DNA of 64,000 nt from Mucilaginibacter cryoferens. Lineage in GTDB: Bacteria > Bacteroidota > Bacteroidia > Sphingobacteriales > Sphingobacteriaceae. The DNA lies in assembly GCF_014205845.1 (NCBI RefSeq), contig NZ_JACHCR010000005.1, positions 186,001 through 250,000 of the forward strand. The letters are read 5' to 3'. Below the pieces are notes generated by a model. It did not search any database, was not told the DNA's origin, and saw only the letters and a program-made list of their open reading frames with translations. The translations under genes and the position numbers were made by a program. This document shows, in pieces, positions 33,768 to 41,447 of the stretch (position 1 is its first letter; each line of letters begins with the position of its first letter).

Positions 33768-36206
33768 ATGAAGGTTTTATTCGGAGGCATTTTTTTTGCA
33801 TTCCTGACTGGAGTGTGTTCTATTTCTTTTGCGCAAACAAAGCCTTCGGTAATTCAGGGTAAAGTTTTAATGGATACCAACGGGCCTGCCGAGGCAGCTA
33901 CTGTTGTGTTAATGCTGTCAAAAGACTCATCCATTGTTAGGTCAACCCTGGCCGATAAAGCGGGCATATATCAGCTAAACAATATTAAAGCAGGCAATTA
34001 CCTGCTTTTAGTTACCAAAATTGGCTGCGCTAAAATGTACGCCGGTCCATATAGTTTAGCGGTCTCACAAAACTTTGTCGCCCCCAATATCACGCTTAAA
34101 TTAAAAGACAATCAGCTACAGGAAATTAAAGTAACAGCCCGTAAGCCTTACATCGAAGTAAAACCAGGCAAAATTGTACTCCATATACAGAATAGTATTT
34201 TGGCAGATGGAAATTCGGCTTACGATGTGTTACGCCAGTCGCCGGGTGTACATGTGGGCGGCGACAAAGAAACGCTGAGCATTACCGGCAGACAGCCTGC
34301 CTTAATTACTATAGACGGCCGCGCAACCAACCTAACCGGCGATGACCTCAATGGCCTTTTGAGGAGTATGCAAAGCAGTACAATAGACCAGATAGAGATT
34401 ATCAGCAATGGATCTGCAAAGTACGATGCATCGGGTGGCGGCATTATTAACATTGTACTTAAAAAAGGGAAAAACATAGGCACCAATGGCATTATAAACG
34501 CAGGTGCCGGATATGGCAAATACGCCAAAGGCAGGGCAGGTATCATTTTTAACAACCGCACAGCTAAGGTCAACATCTTCGGAAATTACACCTTTGATGA
34601 TAACAAAACCCACCGAAGCATTACCACCAACAGAAATATTAACTATAACGATACTTTAAGCAATTATAATGTAGCGTATAATAATATCCAAAAATCACAA
34701 AACCATAATTTTAAAGCCGGGCTCGATTATTCCATATCGGCAAAACACACCATCGGCTTTTTGGTAAGCGGCATTGTAAGAGAAGATAATTTTATAAAAG
34801 ATAATACGCTAAAAATATCAAACCAAAACAAGTTAGATTCTATAATTGTTGCACAATCTACACTAGACAGAGGCAGCAGCTTTTTAAACTATAATGCAAA
34901 CTATAATGGCGTATTAGGTAAAAGCGGCAAAACCATATCGGCCGATGTTACCTACTCCAACTATAACCGCCACTCAAACGAGTTTATTACCAATAACTTT
35001 TATACTCCCGATAACAATACCTACAAGAATGCCGAGCAATTAGAAAACATTTCACCGTCTGAGATCCACATATGGACAGAGAAGTTGGATTATGTTAACC
35101 CGCTTACCAAAACATCGCGCATAGAAGCCGGCCTGAAATACAACCACGCCAAAAGCGATAACAACCTTATATTTGGCCCCAAAGTAGGCAACCAGTACCG
35201 GGCCGATACCAATTTAAGCAATCGTTTTTTATATACCGAGAATATAGGTGCCGGCTATGTTAACTATATGAACAAGGTTGGCAAATGGGACATTACCGCC
35301 GGTGTACGTGCCGAAAACACCAACTCGACAGGGACATCTGTAACCGGGGAAATGGTTGCCACAACACGTAATTACTTCGATCTGTTTCCGCAGGCGCAGA
35401 TAAGTTATGTTTATAACGAAAAAAACACCTTCAGCATAAGCTATAACCGGGGCATTCACCGGCCCGACTACCAGGACTTAAACCCGTTTTTATATTATAC
35501 CGACCCATACGATTACCGCTCTGGCAATAAAAACTTAAAACCCGAGTATACCAACGCTATCCAGTTGGCGCATACCTACAACGATACCTTTATCACTACT
35601 TTATATTACAACCAAACCAACGATGCATATGATTTTCCGATTTACCGCCAAAATGATACCACCAAGGTTAATATAACAGAACGTAAAAACTTTGGCCGCA
35701 TTTATGTGGCCGGTATTTCGTTTTACGCGCCGGTGCAGTTTACCACCTGGTGGTCGGCAAATTTTAATTTAGATGCATCGTACCTGCGTTATAAGGCGTA
35801 CCCTATCAACGGCACATTTAACAAAGCATCGCAGGATATTATTTTTAACAGCACCCAAACGTTTGCCCTTAACAGCACCATAGCTGCCGAAGTTACCGGC
35901 CGGTACGAGTCCCCAACTTTATATGGGGTAAACCAGCTTAAACAAAGCTATGTGGTAAACATTGGCTTTAGTAAGCAGATATTTAACAAGCGTGGCAGTA
36001 TTAAAGTAAACCTTAACGATGTATTTAATACAGATCGCGACCGCAACCACGCGCTTTACCAAAATGTAGACCTATCTGAGGTGAATAAAAAAGAAACCCG
36101 CGTATTACGAGTGGGCTTATCGTATCGTTTCGGAAAAAGCACGGTTAAATCGGCCACTAAACACAATACCGGCAGCGATGATGAGCAGCGCCGTACGGGC
36201 AATTAA
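33768..36206 (+). CDS. Outer-membrane beta-barrel (OMP_b-brl_3) TonB-dependent-type receptor
   Basis: An 812-residue protein. The signal peptide (to about SFAQT, residue 25) is followed by a carboxypeptidase-regulatory-like domain (about 29-115), a plug (about 120-225: GNSAYDVLRQSPGVHVGGDK, ITIDGRATNLTGDDL), and an OMP_b-brl_3 barrel (about 380-795), ending VLRVGLSYRFGK. No SusD partner follows, so it is not a SusC; in this phylum such proteins often pair with regulators. A 262-base AT-rich gap precedes it. Substrate and partners are unknown. Confidence 0.9.
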   Translation: MKVLFGGIFFAFLTGVCSISFAQTKPSVIQGKVLMDTNGPAEAATVVLMLSKDSSIVRSTLADKAGIYQLNNIKAGNYLLLVTKIGCAKMYAGPYSLAVSQNFVAPNITLKLKDNQLQEIKVTARKPYIEVKPGKIVLHIQNSILADGNSAYDVLRQSPGVHVGGDKETLSITGRQPALITIDGRATNLTGDDLNGLLRSMQSSTIDQIEIISNGSAKYDASGGGIINIVLKKGKNIGTNGIINAGAGYGKYAKGRAGIIFNNRTAKVNIFGNYTFDDNKTHRSITTNRNINYNDTLSNYNVAYNNIQKSQNHNFKAGLDYSISAKHTIGFLVSGIVREDNFIKDNTLKISNQNKLDSIIVAQSTLDRGSSFLNYNANYNGVLGKSGKTISADVTYSNYNRHSNEFITNNFYTPDNNTYKNAEQLENISPSEIHIWTEKLDYVNPLTKTSRIEAGLKYNHAKSDNNLIFGPKVGNQYRADTNLSNRFLYTENIGAGYVNYMNKVGKWDITAGVRAENTNSTGTSVTGEMVATTRNYFDLFPQAQISYVYNEKNTFSISYNRGIHRPDYQDLNPFLYYTDPYDYRSGNKNLKPEYTNAIQLAHTYNDTFITTLYYNQTNDAYDFPIYRQNDTTKVNITERKNFGRIYVAGISFYAPVQFTTWWSANFNLDASYLRYKAYPINGTFNKASQDIIFNSTQTFALNSTIAAEVTGRYESPTLYGVNQLKQSYVVNIGFSKQIFNKRGSIKVNLNDVFNTDRDRNHALYQNVDLSEVNKKETRVLRVGLSYRFGKSTVKSATKHNTGSDDEQRRTGN

Positions 36207-36214
36207 TTACTGCT

Positions 36215-36430
36215 TTATTTGATCCTCAATTCGGGGTATTTGCCTTTTATACGGGTTATAAAAAAATCACCCGGCGATTCGGCATTCATAAATTTACTAA
36301 ACGACGCTTTAGAAAAACCAAAATATTGCCACACACCACCGCTATCTCTAAACTCAATTTCCAATACTTTGGAGCAGGGATCGTAACCCGCGCTATTTAA
36401 TGCCGATGACTGTACAACCTGTCTTTGCAT
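36215..36430 (-). CDS. KTSC domain protein
   Basis: A 71-residue protein with the KTSC (PF13619) pattern: SSALNSAGYDPCSKVLEIEF (8-27) followed by WQYFGFSKASFSKFMNA and the end FFITRIKGKYPELRIK. The usual family motif is a stretch YDP...LxVxF...G..Y.Y..VP. The domain occurs alone or fused to other proteins and its function is unclear. It is convergent with the barrel gene, 8 bases from its stop. Confidence 0.85.
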   Translation of the reverse strand: MQRQVVQSSALNSAGYDPCSKVLEIEFRDSGGVWQYFGFSKASFSKFMNAESPGDFFITRIKGKYPELRIK

Positions 36431-36491
36431 AAGCTTGCTTTACATATTATTATATATAATATATAAACAGCAAAAAAGGTTTCAAAAAATA

Positions 36492-36878
36492 TCACCCCGC
36501 GTGGCCGCTCAGCATGCTTGCCAAAATGATTATTAGAACCAATATGGTAATGCCCAGGTACAAATAATCTTTTTCTAATACAAAGCCAATGGCCGAAAAT
36601 ACAACCCTGATAATGGGCGTAGCTATCAGCAATATAATGCCGGCCTGGATAATAGCCCTGCCCCGGCCGGTGATGATGCCGTTAAAAATGCCGCTGGTGT
36701 TGTGCACAAAATCGGGCACACCGTTAAACTTACTGTAATCTGCATGGCTTTGCCCGTGCCTGTACAGGTATACCACACCACCAATAAATACCACGCTCAT
36801 GGATATTAATACCCCAGCGCGTAATATCCATCCTATTATGGATTGCATGTCGGTGTCGCGGAATTTTTTATTAGTCAT
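36492..36878 (-). CDS. DUF1634 family membrane protein
   Basis: A 128-residue protein with three membrane helices (about 15-37, 70-92, 101-124). The start QSIIGWILRAGVLISMSVVF and the final LVLIIILASMLSGH are as in DUF1634, which is nearly always found beside a TauE/SafE permease. That permease is the next gene upstream, 117 bases away on the same strand. It is probably an accessory subunit. The transported anion is not defined for this pair. Confidence 0.88.
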   Translation of the reverse strand: MTNKKFRDTDMQSIIGWILRAGVLISMSVVFIGGVVYLYRHGQSHADYSKFNGVPDFVHNTSGIFNGIITGRGRAIIQAGIILLIATPIIRVVFSAIGFVLEKDYLYLGITILVLIIILASMLSGHAG

Positions 36879-36884
36879 TTGTTA

Positions 36885-36990
36885 TATTGTTCATTAGTTT
36901 ATTGGTCGAATTGTTGTGACTAGTTCGTTGGTATCGCTTAAATTAAGATCAGCCTAAACCGATATAAAAGAACAGTGAACTAATGAACCA
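36885..36990. repeat. GTTCATTAGTTTATTGGTC / AATGAACCAATAAAC repeat pair
   Basis: GTTCATTAGTTTATTGGTC (36889-36907) and AGTGAACTAATGAACCAATA (36973-36992) are inverted relative to one another, separated by about 65 bases with no gene. The words belong to the ATTGGT/ACCAAT family also seen at 17.6, 28.1 and 40.9 kb. It lies between DUF1634 and the TauE gene. Confidence 0.5.
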
Positions 36991-36995
36991 ATAAA

Positions 36996-37847
36996 CTATA
37001 TCTTCCCCGTAAACCCGTTATATATCATTTGTGATGCTAAAAATGTTACTACTACTGCAAAAACCCAGCGCAGCCATCCCGACGAACTGGTGTGTACTAG
37101 TATCTTCGATCCGCTTAGTGCACCCAGTAGTACGCCAATGGCCACGGGCATAGATAAGCCCGGATCAATATAGCCGCGCTGCAGGTAAACTACGGCGCTG
37201 GCAGCGGCTGTAACGCCTATCATAAAATTACTTGTTGTGGTTGATACTTTAAAAGGAATACGCATAATGGTATCCATTGCCAAAACCTTTAAAGCGCCAG
37301 AACCTATGCCCAATAAACCCGATATAGCACCGGCAAACAACATCATAAAAAAGCCGCCGCCTACATTTTTAACATTGTATGCAACAGCCCCATCGGCAGT
37401 TGGGTAAGTGCTGTTTAACTTAAGTTTTTCGGCCAGTTTGCTGGGTTCCTGGTTAATAGACTCCACCTTTTTCTTTAACGACATAATGGCCGATAGGATT
37501 AATATTACCCCAAATAAAATGGCGATGTAATGTGTTGGAATATAAACGGCTATAAGCGCACCTACCATAGCACCCGCTGTGGTGGCTATCTCTAAAAACA
37601 TACCCAGCCTGATGTTGGTAATACCTTCTTTAACATAAGCCGCCGCCGAACCCGATGACGTTGCAATTACCGATACCAGCGATGCGCCGATAGCGTAATG
37701 AATATCAACCTTTAACAACAAGGTAAGTAAGGGAATAATAACCACCCCGCCACCCAAACCGGTTAGCGACCCCAATAACCCCGCAAAGTACGAGCCGATA
37801 AGTATAATAAGCGTAAATACAATTACCGACATAGTTTCTTGCAGCAA
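36996..37847 (-). CDS. TauE/SafE (TSUP) family sulfite/organosulfur exporter-like permease
   Basis: A 283-residue TSUP permease with eight or so membrane helices. It has GSLTGLGGGVVIIPLLTLLL (26-45) and the second half repeat GAISGLLGIGSGALKVLAMD (about 173-192), the paired signature of the family. TSUP members move sulfite, sulfoacetate or related anions. DUF1634 lies downstream on the same strand. Start is either the first Met or the Met at position 6 (MSVIVFTLI); both give the same topology. Confidence 0.88.
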   Translation of the reverse strand: MLQETMSVIVFTLIILIGSYFAGLLGSLTGLGGGVVIIPLLTLLLKVDIHYAIGASLVSVIATSSGSAAAYVKEGITNIRLGMFLEIATTAGAMVGALIAVYIPTHYIAILFGVILILSAIMSLKKKVESINQEPSKLAEKLKLNSTYPTADGAVAYNVKNVGGGFFMMLFAGAISGLLGIGSGALKVLAMDTIMRIPFKVSTTTSNFMIGVTAAASAVVYLQRGYIDPGLSMPVAIGVLLGALSGSKILVHTSSSGWLRWVFAVVVTFLASQMIYNGFTGKI

Positions 37848-37961
37848 TATTGAATTGCGAAAATAGCAATAACTTTTTTAGATGCCGTTAAGAAAGTGTT
37901 AGGGTATCTGCCAAACTGTAAATGTATAACAGGATTAAAATAAAAACTGTAAACTTTTTTT

Positions 37962-38004
37962 AGGACGAGACATATCTCGTTTTTTAGCTCCGTAGGTTCG
38001 TCCT
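37962..38004 (+). promoter_or_regulatory. Alternative hairpins upstream of the first M16 gene
   Basis: ACGAGA-cata-TCTCGT (37965-37980) followed by TTTTTT is a small terminator-like stem. AGGACGA (37962-37968) can instead pair with TCGTCCT (37998-38004), which overlaps and excludes it. The segment lies between the divergent TauE and M16 genes, about 120 bases before the M16 ATG. Nothing else is visible in the gap 37848-38119. Confidence 0.45.
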
Positions 38005-38119
38005 CCCCGCTGTTTATCTGCAAACTTCTCTCTCCCCCACAAATATTTTGTTCTATAACACGGATAATACATTGGGCATTAATTTGTTTTATTATTTTAA
38101 GCCCTTTAAACATATATAC

Positions 38120-39493
38120 ATGAACAAAAAAGCCTGCCTGCTTATCATTTTTTCTGCATTGTTGCCCGCCTTACTGTTTGGGCAAACCAAACTACCTGCC
38201 AATATGTTTTTACACAAGCTGCCCAATGGCCTTGATGTGCTGGTGGTTGAAGACAATAGCGTGCCCCTTGCCACTATTATGATAACCTGTAAAAATGGTT
38301 CGTATACCGAAACGCCTAAGTTTAATGGCCTTAGTCACCTGTACGAGCATATGTTTTTTAAGGCCAATAAGGATTATAAAAATCAGGAAGACTACCTGGA
38401 TAAGGTGAGCGAACTGGGCATGCAGTTTAACGGCTCAACCACTTACGAAAACGTTAACTATTACTTCACCCTGCCCAAGTTTAACCTTAACCAGGGCTTA
38501 GATTTTATGAACTCGGCCATACGGTATCCCTTGTTTAACAGCGAGGAAATGGCCAAAGAAAATATAGTTGTTGATGGCGAATTTCAACGCCAGGAATCGA
38601 GCCCAACATTTGCTTTGAGCGATGCAATGGACCACCACATGTGGGGCGATCTGTATAGTCGCAAAAATGCCATTGGCAATCATGATGTGATCCGCTCGGC
38701 CACGCCCGATCTGATGGATTCTATCAAAAACAAATACTATTATCCCAACAATGCCCTGCTAACCGTTGCCGGCGATGTACAACACAATGATGTTTTTAAA
38801 AAGGTAGAAGCCATTTACGGCAGCTGGCAACCATCGGGGTTCGACCCGTTTAAAAAATGGCCCATACCCGATTTTAAGCCACTCATCAAGCCCGATTATT
38901 TTATTGTAGAATCGAAACTGAGCAACGTGCCCTTTATTATGATTGACTGGCAAGGGCCCGATACCCGCAACGATGTAACATCAACCTATGCGGCCGATGT
39001 GTTTAGTTATATACTAAATCAAAACTCATCTACATTAAAAAAGGCGCTGGTACAATCGGGCCTGGCGCTTGATGTAAACATCAGCTATTTAACTTTAAGC
39101 CATGTTGGGCCAATTACCCTTTTTGTGGTACCCAACCCTGATAAAATTAAAGAGTGTATGGCCGAAGTAAAAAAGCAGCTGGCACTAATGGACAAGGATG
39201 ATTATGTAACCGACGAGCAAATTACCACCTCCAAACGAAAATTAGGTATCCTGAAGGTACAGGAAGAGGAAGTTGCATCAGATTTTGTACAGGTGCTATC
39301 CTTCTGGTGGTCGTCGGCCTCGCTCGATTATTATACAACCTACAACGCCAGGCTAAACAAAGTAACCCGCTCCGATCTGCAAAACTATGTGCGCAAGTAC
39401 ATCAAAAACAAGCCTTATTGCGCCGGTATGCTCATCAACCCCGACCTGGCCACTCAGGTTGACCCAAAATCTTTTTTTACAGCAACTAATTAA
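38120..39493 (+). CDS. M16 zinc peptidase, active subunit (pair 1)
   Basis: A 457-residue M16B peptidase. The start is set at 38120 (MNKKACLLIIFSALL), which gives a signal peptide ending at FGQ; the frame is open upstream but has no signal there. The inverted zinc motif HLYEHM holds the metal ligands His73 and His77 with catalytic Glu76, and the downstream Glu of the motif lies in ENIVVDGEFQ (about residue 147-156). A second M16 domain completes the fold. Its inactive partner follows 83 bases later. It should cleave peptides in the periplasm. Confidence 0.92.
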   Translation: MNKKACLLIIFSALLPALLFGQTKLPANMFLHKLPNGLDVLVVEDNSVPLATIMITCKNGSYTETPKFNGLSHLYEHMFFKANKDYKNQEDYLDKVSELGMQFNGSTTYENVNYYFTLPKFNLNQGLDFMNSAIRYPLFNSEEMAKENIVVDGEFQRQESSPTFALSDAMDHHMWGDLYSRKNAIGNHDVIRSATPDLMDSIKNKYYYPNNALLTVAGDVQHNDVFKKVEAIYGSWQPSGFDPFKKWPIPDFKPLIKPDYFIVESKLSNVPFIMIDWQGPDTRNDVTSTYAADVFSYILNQNSSTLKKALVQSGLALDVNISYLTLSHVGPITLFVVPNPDKIKECMAEVKKQLALMDKDDYVTDEQITTSKRKLGILKVQEEEVASDFVQVLSFWWSSASLDYYTTYNARLNKVTRSDLQNYVRKYIKNKPYCAGMLINPDLATQVDPKSFFTATN

Positions 39494-39576
39494 GTACCAG
39501 TTTGGAAGTATTTAGCCTTAAGTACGTTTTTACTTTAGCCTAAACACCAAGTGTATAACAACAAAATATATTCGCA

Positions 39577-40884
39577 ATGAAGAAAATACTCACAACCCTG
39601 TTTTTGGCCTGTTACGGGCTGTCGGCCGTCCTCGCCCAAACAGAAACTACTTCGTTTGATGTGGATGGCATAAAGGTGATATTTAAGCCAACCCCCAAAG
39701 AGATCATCAACGTGCGCATGTACTATCGTGGTGGTGTGGCCAACTATCAGGCAAACCAGGCGGGCATAGAGAGCTTTACGCTGGAGGCTACCGGCGAGTG
39801 TGGTACAAAAAAATATAATGCCAATATTTTTAGAGACAGGGCCGATAAATACGGCATAGATATAGGCTCTGAAGCCGAGTATGATTATGGCAATATACAG
39901 ATGCAATGCGTTACCAAATACTTTAACGAAGGCTGGGACCTGTTTACAGAAGCCGTGGTAAACCCCGTTTTTGATGCCAATGAGGTTGAACTTTTAAGGA
40001 GCAAGATAGTTGCTAAAGTAAGAGGAGACCAATCTGACCCGGATAAGCGTGTGGAGCAATTGGTTTTGCAAAATGCCTTTGAGGGCACTGCTTACGCTAC
40101 CGACCCTAATGGTACCGACGAGGTATTAAGCAAACTTACTGCCGCCGACCTCAAAACTTATTATACTTCTGTTTTAAATAAAAACCAGATGTTTATTGTA
40201 GTTGCAGGCAAAATTACCAAAGCCGAACTGGTTGCAAAAATTCACGCTTCGTTTGCCACGCTACCCTCAAAACCTTATACCCCGGCAACCTTGCATGAAC
40301 CACTTTGGAACGACTACAAAGTTGTTAAGGAAGATCGCACCCTGCAAACCAATTACCTTAATGCTATCATGAACTCTCCTGCTTTCAGCAGTGACGATTA
40401 TGTGCCCTATCGCGTGGGTATTTCGGCATTGGGCGGGTCGTTATTCAGCGAGTTGCGTACCAAACTCAACCTGTCTTACGATCCGGGTACCTACTCGGTA
40501 ATGCAGCAAATGCCCTATGGAATAATGTACGTAAGCACCACCGACCCCAAAGCGGCTATATTAGCTATGAACAGCCAGGTAAAAAAAGTATTGGGCTACG
40601 GTTTAAGTCCCGAAGGTTTGCAGCGTATAAAAAGCAGTTTTATTACCACCAATTACATTAAACAGCAAAGCACTGCATCTATAACCGGCAGCCTGGGTAT
40701 TGCCGAAGTTTTAGGCGGCTGGCAATTTGCCGAAGACCTGCCCAAACTGTTAGAAAAAGTTACAGTAGATCAAATTAACCAGGCCATGTACAAATACATA
40801 GTAGGCCTGCGCTGGAGCTACCTCGGCGACCCGGCAAAAGCAACCGAAGCCGCGGATGCCTTTAAGGAGGTTATAAGGGAATAA
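39577..40884 (+). CDS. M16 peptidase-like, non-catalytic subunit (pair 1)
   Basis: A 435-residue M16 protein with a signal peptide (to about VLAQT). At the place of the zinc motif it has IESFTLEATGECGT with no HxxEH, so it is catalytically dead. It has the R/Y pair region LRTKLNLSYDPG (about 294-305) that in two-chain M16 peptidases closes the active site of the partner. It follows its active partner on the same strand and almost certainly forms a heterodimer with it. Confidence 0.9.
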   Translation: MKKILTTLFLACYGLSAVLAQTETTSFDVDGIKVIFKPTPKEIINVRMYYRGGVANYQANQAGIESFTLEATGECGTKKYNANIFRDRADKYGIDIGSEAEYDYGNIQMQCVTKYFNEGWDLFTEAVVNPVFDANEVELLRSKIVAKVRGDQSDPDKRVEQLVLQNAFEGTAYATDPNGTDEVLSKLTAADLKTYYTSVLNKNQMFIVVAGKITKAELVAKIHASFATLPSKPYTPATLHEPLWNDYKVVKEDRTLQTNYLNAIMNSPAFSSDDYVPYRVGISALGGSLFSELRTKLNLSYDPGTYSVMQQMPYGIMYVSTTDPKAAILAMNSQVKKVLGYGLSPEGLQRIKSSFITTNYIKQQSTASITGSLGIAEVLGGWQFAEDLPKLLEKVTVDQINQAMYKYIVGLRWSYLGDPAKATEAADAFKEVIRE

Positions 40885-40891
40885 TTGGGTT

Positions 40892-40989
40892 ATTGGTCAT
40901 TGGTCATTGGTCATTGGTCATTGGTCATTGGTCATTGGTCATTGGTCATTGGTCATTGGTCATTGGTCATTGGTCATTGGTCATTGGTC
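40892..40989. repeat. Perfect (ATTGGTC)14 tandem heptamer array
   Basis: Fourteen uninterrupted identical heptamers ATTGGTC occupy 98 bases, followed by ATT. The array starts 7 bases after the M16 stop and ends 19 bases before the four-helix-bundle gene. The reverse complement of the unit (GACCAAT) appears just past that gene at 41412. Confidence 0.97.
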
Positions 40990-41008
40990 ATTAAGTTAAC
41001 TTGATTTT

Positions 41009-41389
41009 ATGAGTAATCGTTTAGAAGAATTAGAAGTTTACAATCTTTCTCAGGTATTTGGCGAGCAAATATGGAGTATTGTTATTAAGTGGGATTATTT
41101 TGCCAAGGATACTATTGGCAAACAGATTGTTAGATCTGCCGATTCTATTGGAGCCAATATATCTGAGGGTTTTGGCAGATATCATTATAAAGAGAACAAA
41201 AACTTTTGCTATTTCAGCCGCGGATCTATACTAGAGACAAAAACATGGCTTTTGAAAGCTAAAAGCAGAAAGCTTATTGAAGAAGATGATTACCAATTGC
41301 TCATGAAACAATTAGAACTAATTCACCTAAAACTTAATGCTTATATAAAATTTATCGGCAAGGCATCCTCAATAGTCGATACCCAATGA
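41009..41389 (+). CDS. Four-helix-bundle protein (23S rRNA intervening-sequence type)
   Basis: A 126-residue protein of the S23/IVP family (TIGR02436). Hallmarks are LEVYNLSQVFGEQIW (8-22), the GKQIVRSADSIGANISEGFG block (37-56), and helices FCYFSRGSILETKTWLLKA (70-88) and LLMKQLELIHLKLNAYIKF. The four amphipathic helices assemble into a pentamer in known members; their function is unresolved. It is more AT-rich than its neighbours and is framed by inverted ATTGGTC repeats, which looks like a small mobile cassette inserted between two unrelated genes. Confidence 0.9.
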   Translation: MSNRLEELEVYNLSQVFGEQIWSIVIKWDYFAKDTIGKQIVRSADSIGANISEGFGRYHYKENKNFCYFSRGSILETKTWLLKAKSRKLIEEDDYQLLMKQLELIHLKLNAYIKFIGKASSIVDTQ

Positions 41390-41410
41390 TTCCAAAAAAA
41401 TAAGCTCTAA

Positions 41411-41440
41411 TGACCAATGACCAATGACTAATGACTAATT
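41411..41440. repeat. Inverted counterpart of the heptamer array
   Basis: TGACCAATGACCAATGACTAATGACTAATT (41411-41440; two GACCAAT and two GACTAAT units) is the reverse complement of the array on the other side of the four-helix-bundle gene. It ends 7 bases before the UbiD start codon, so it makes up most of the UbiD 5' flank. Confidence 0.85.
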
Positions 41441-41447
41441 TCGCCTC

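Noticed and set aside
40892..40989. CRISPR-like array
   Set aside because: The 7-base units follow each other with no spacers and no cas genes are nearby; it is a microsatellite.
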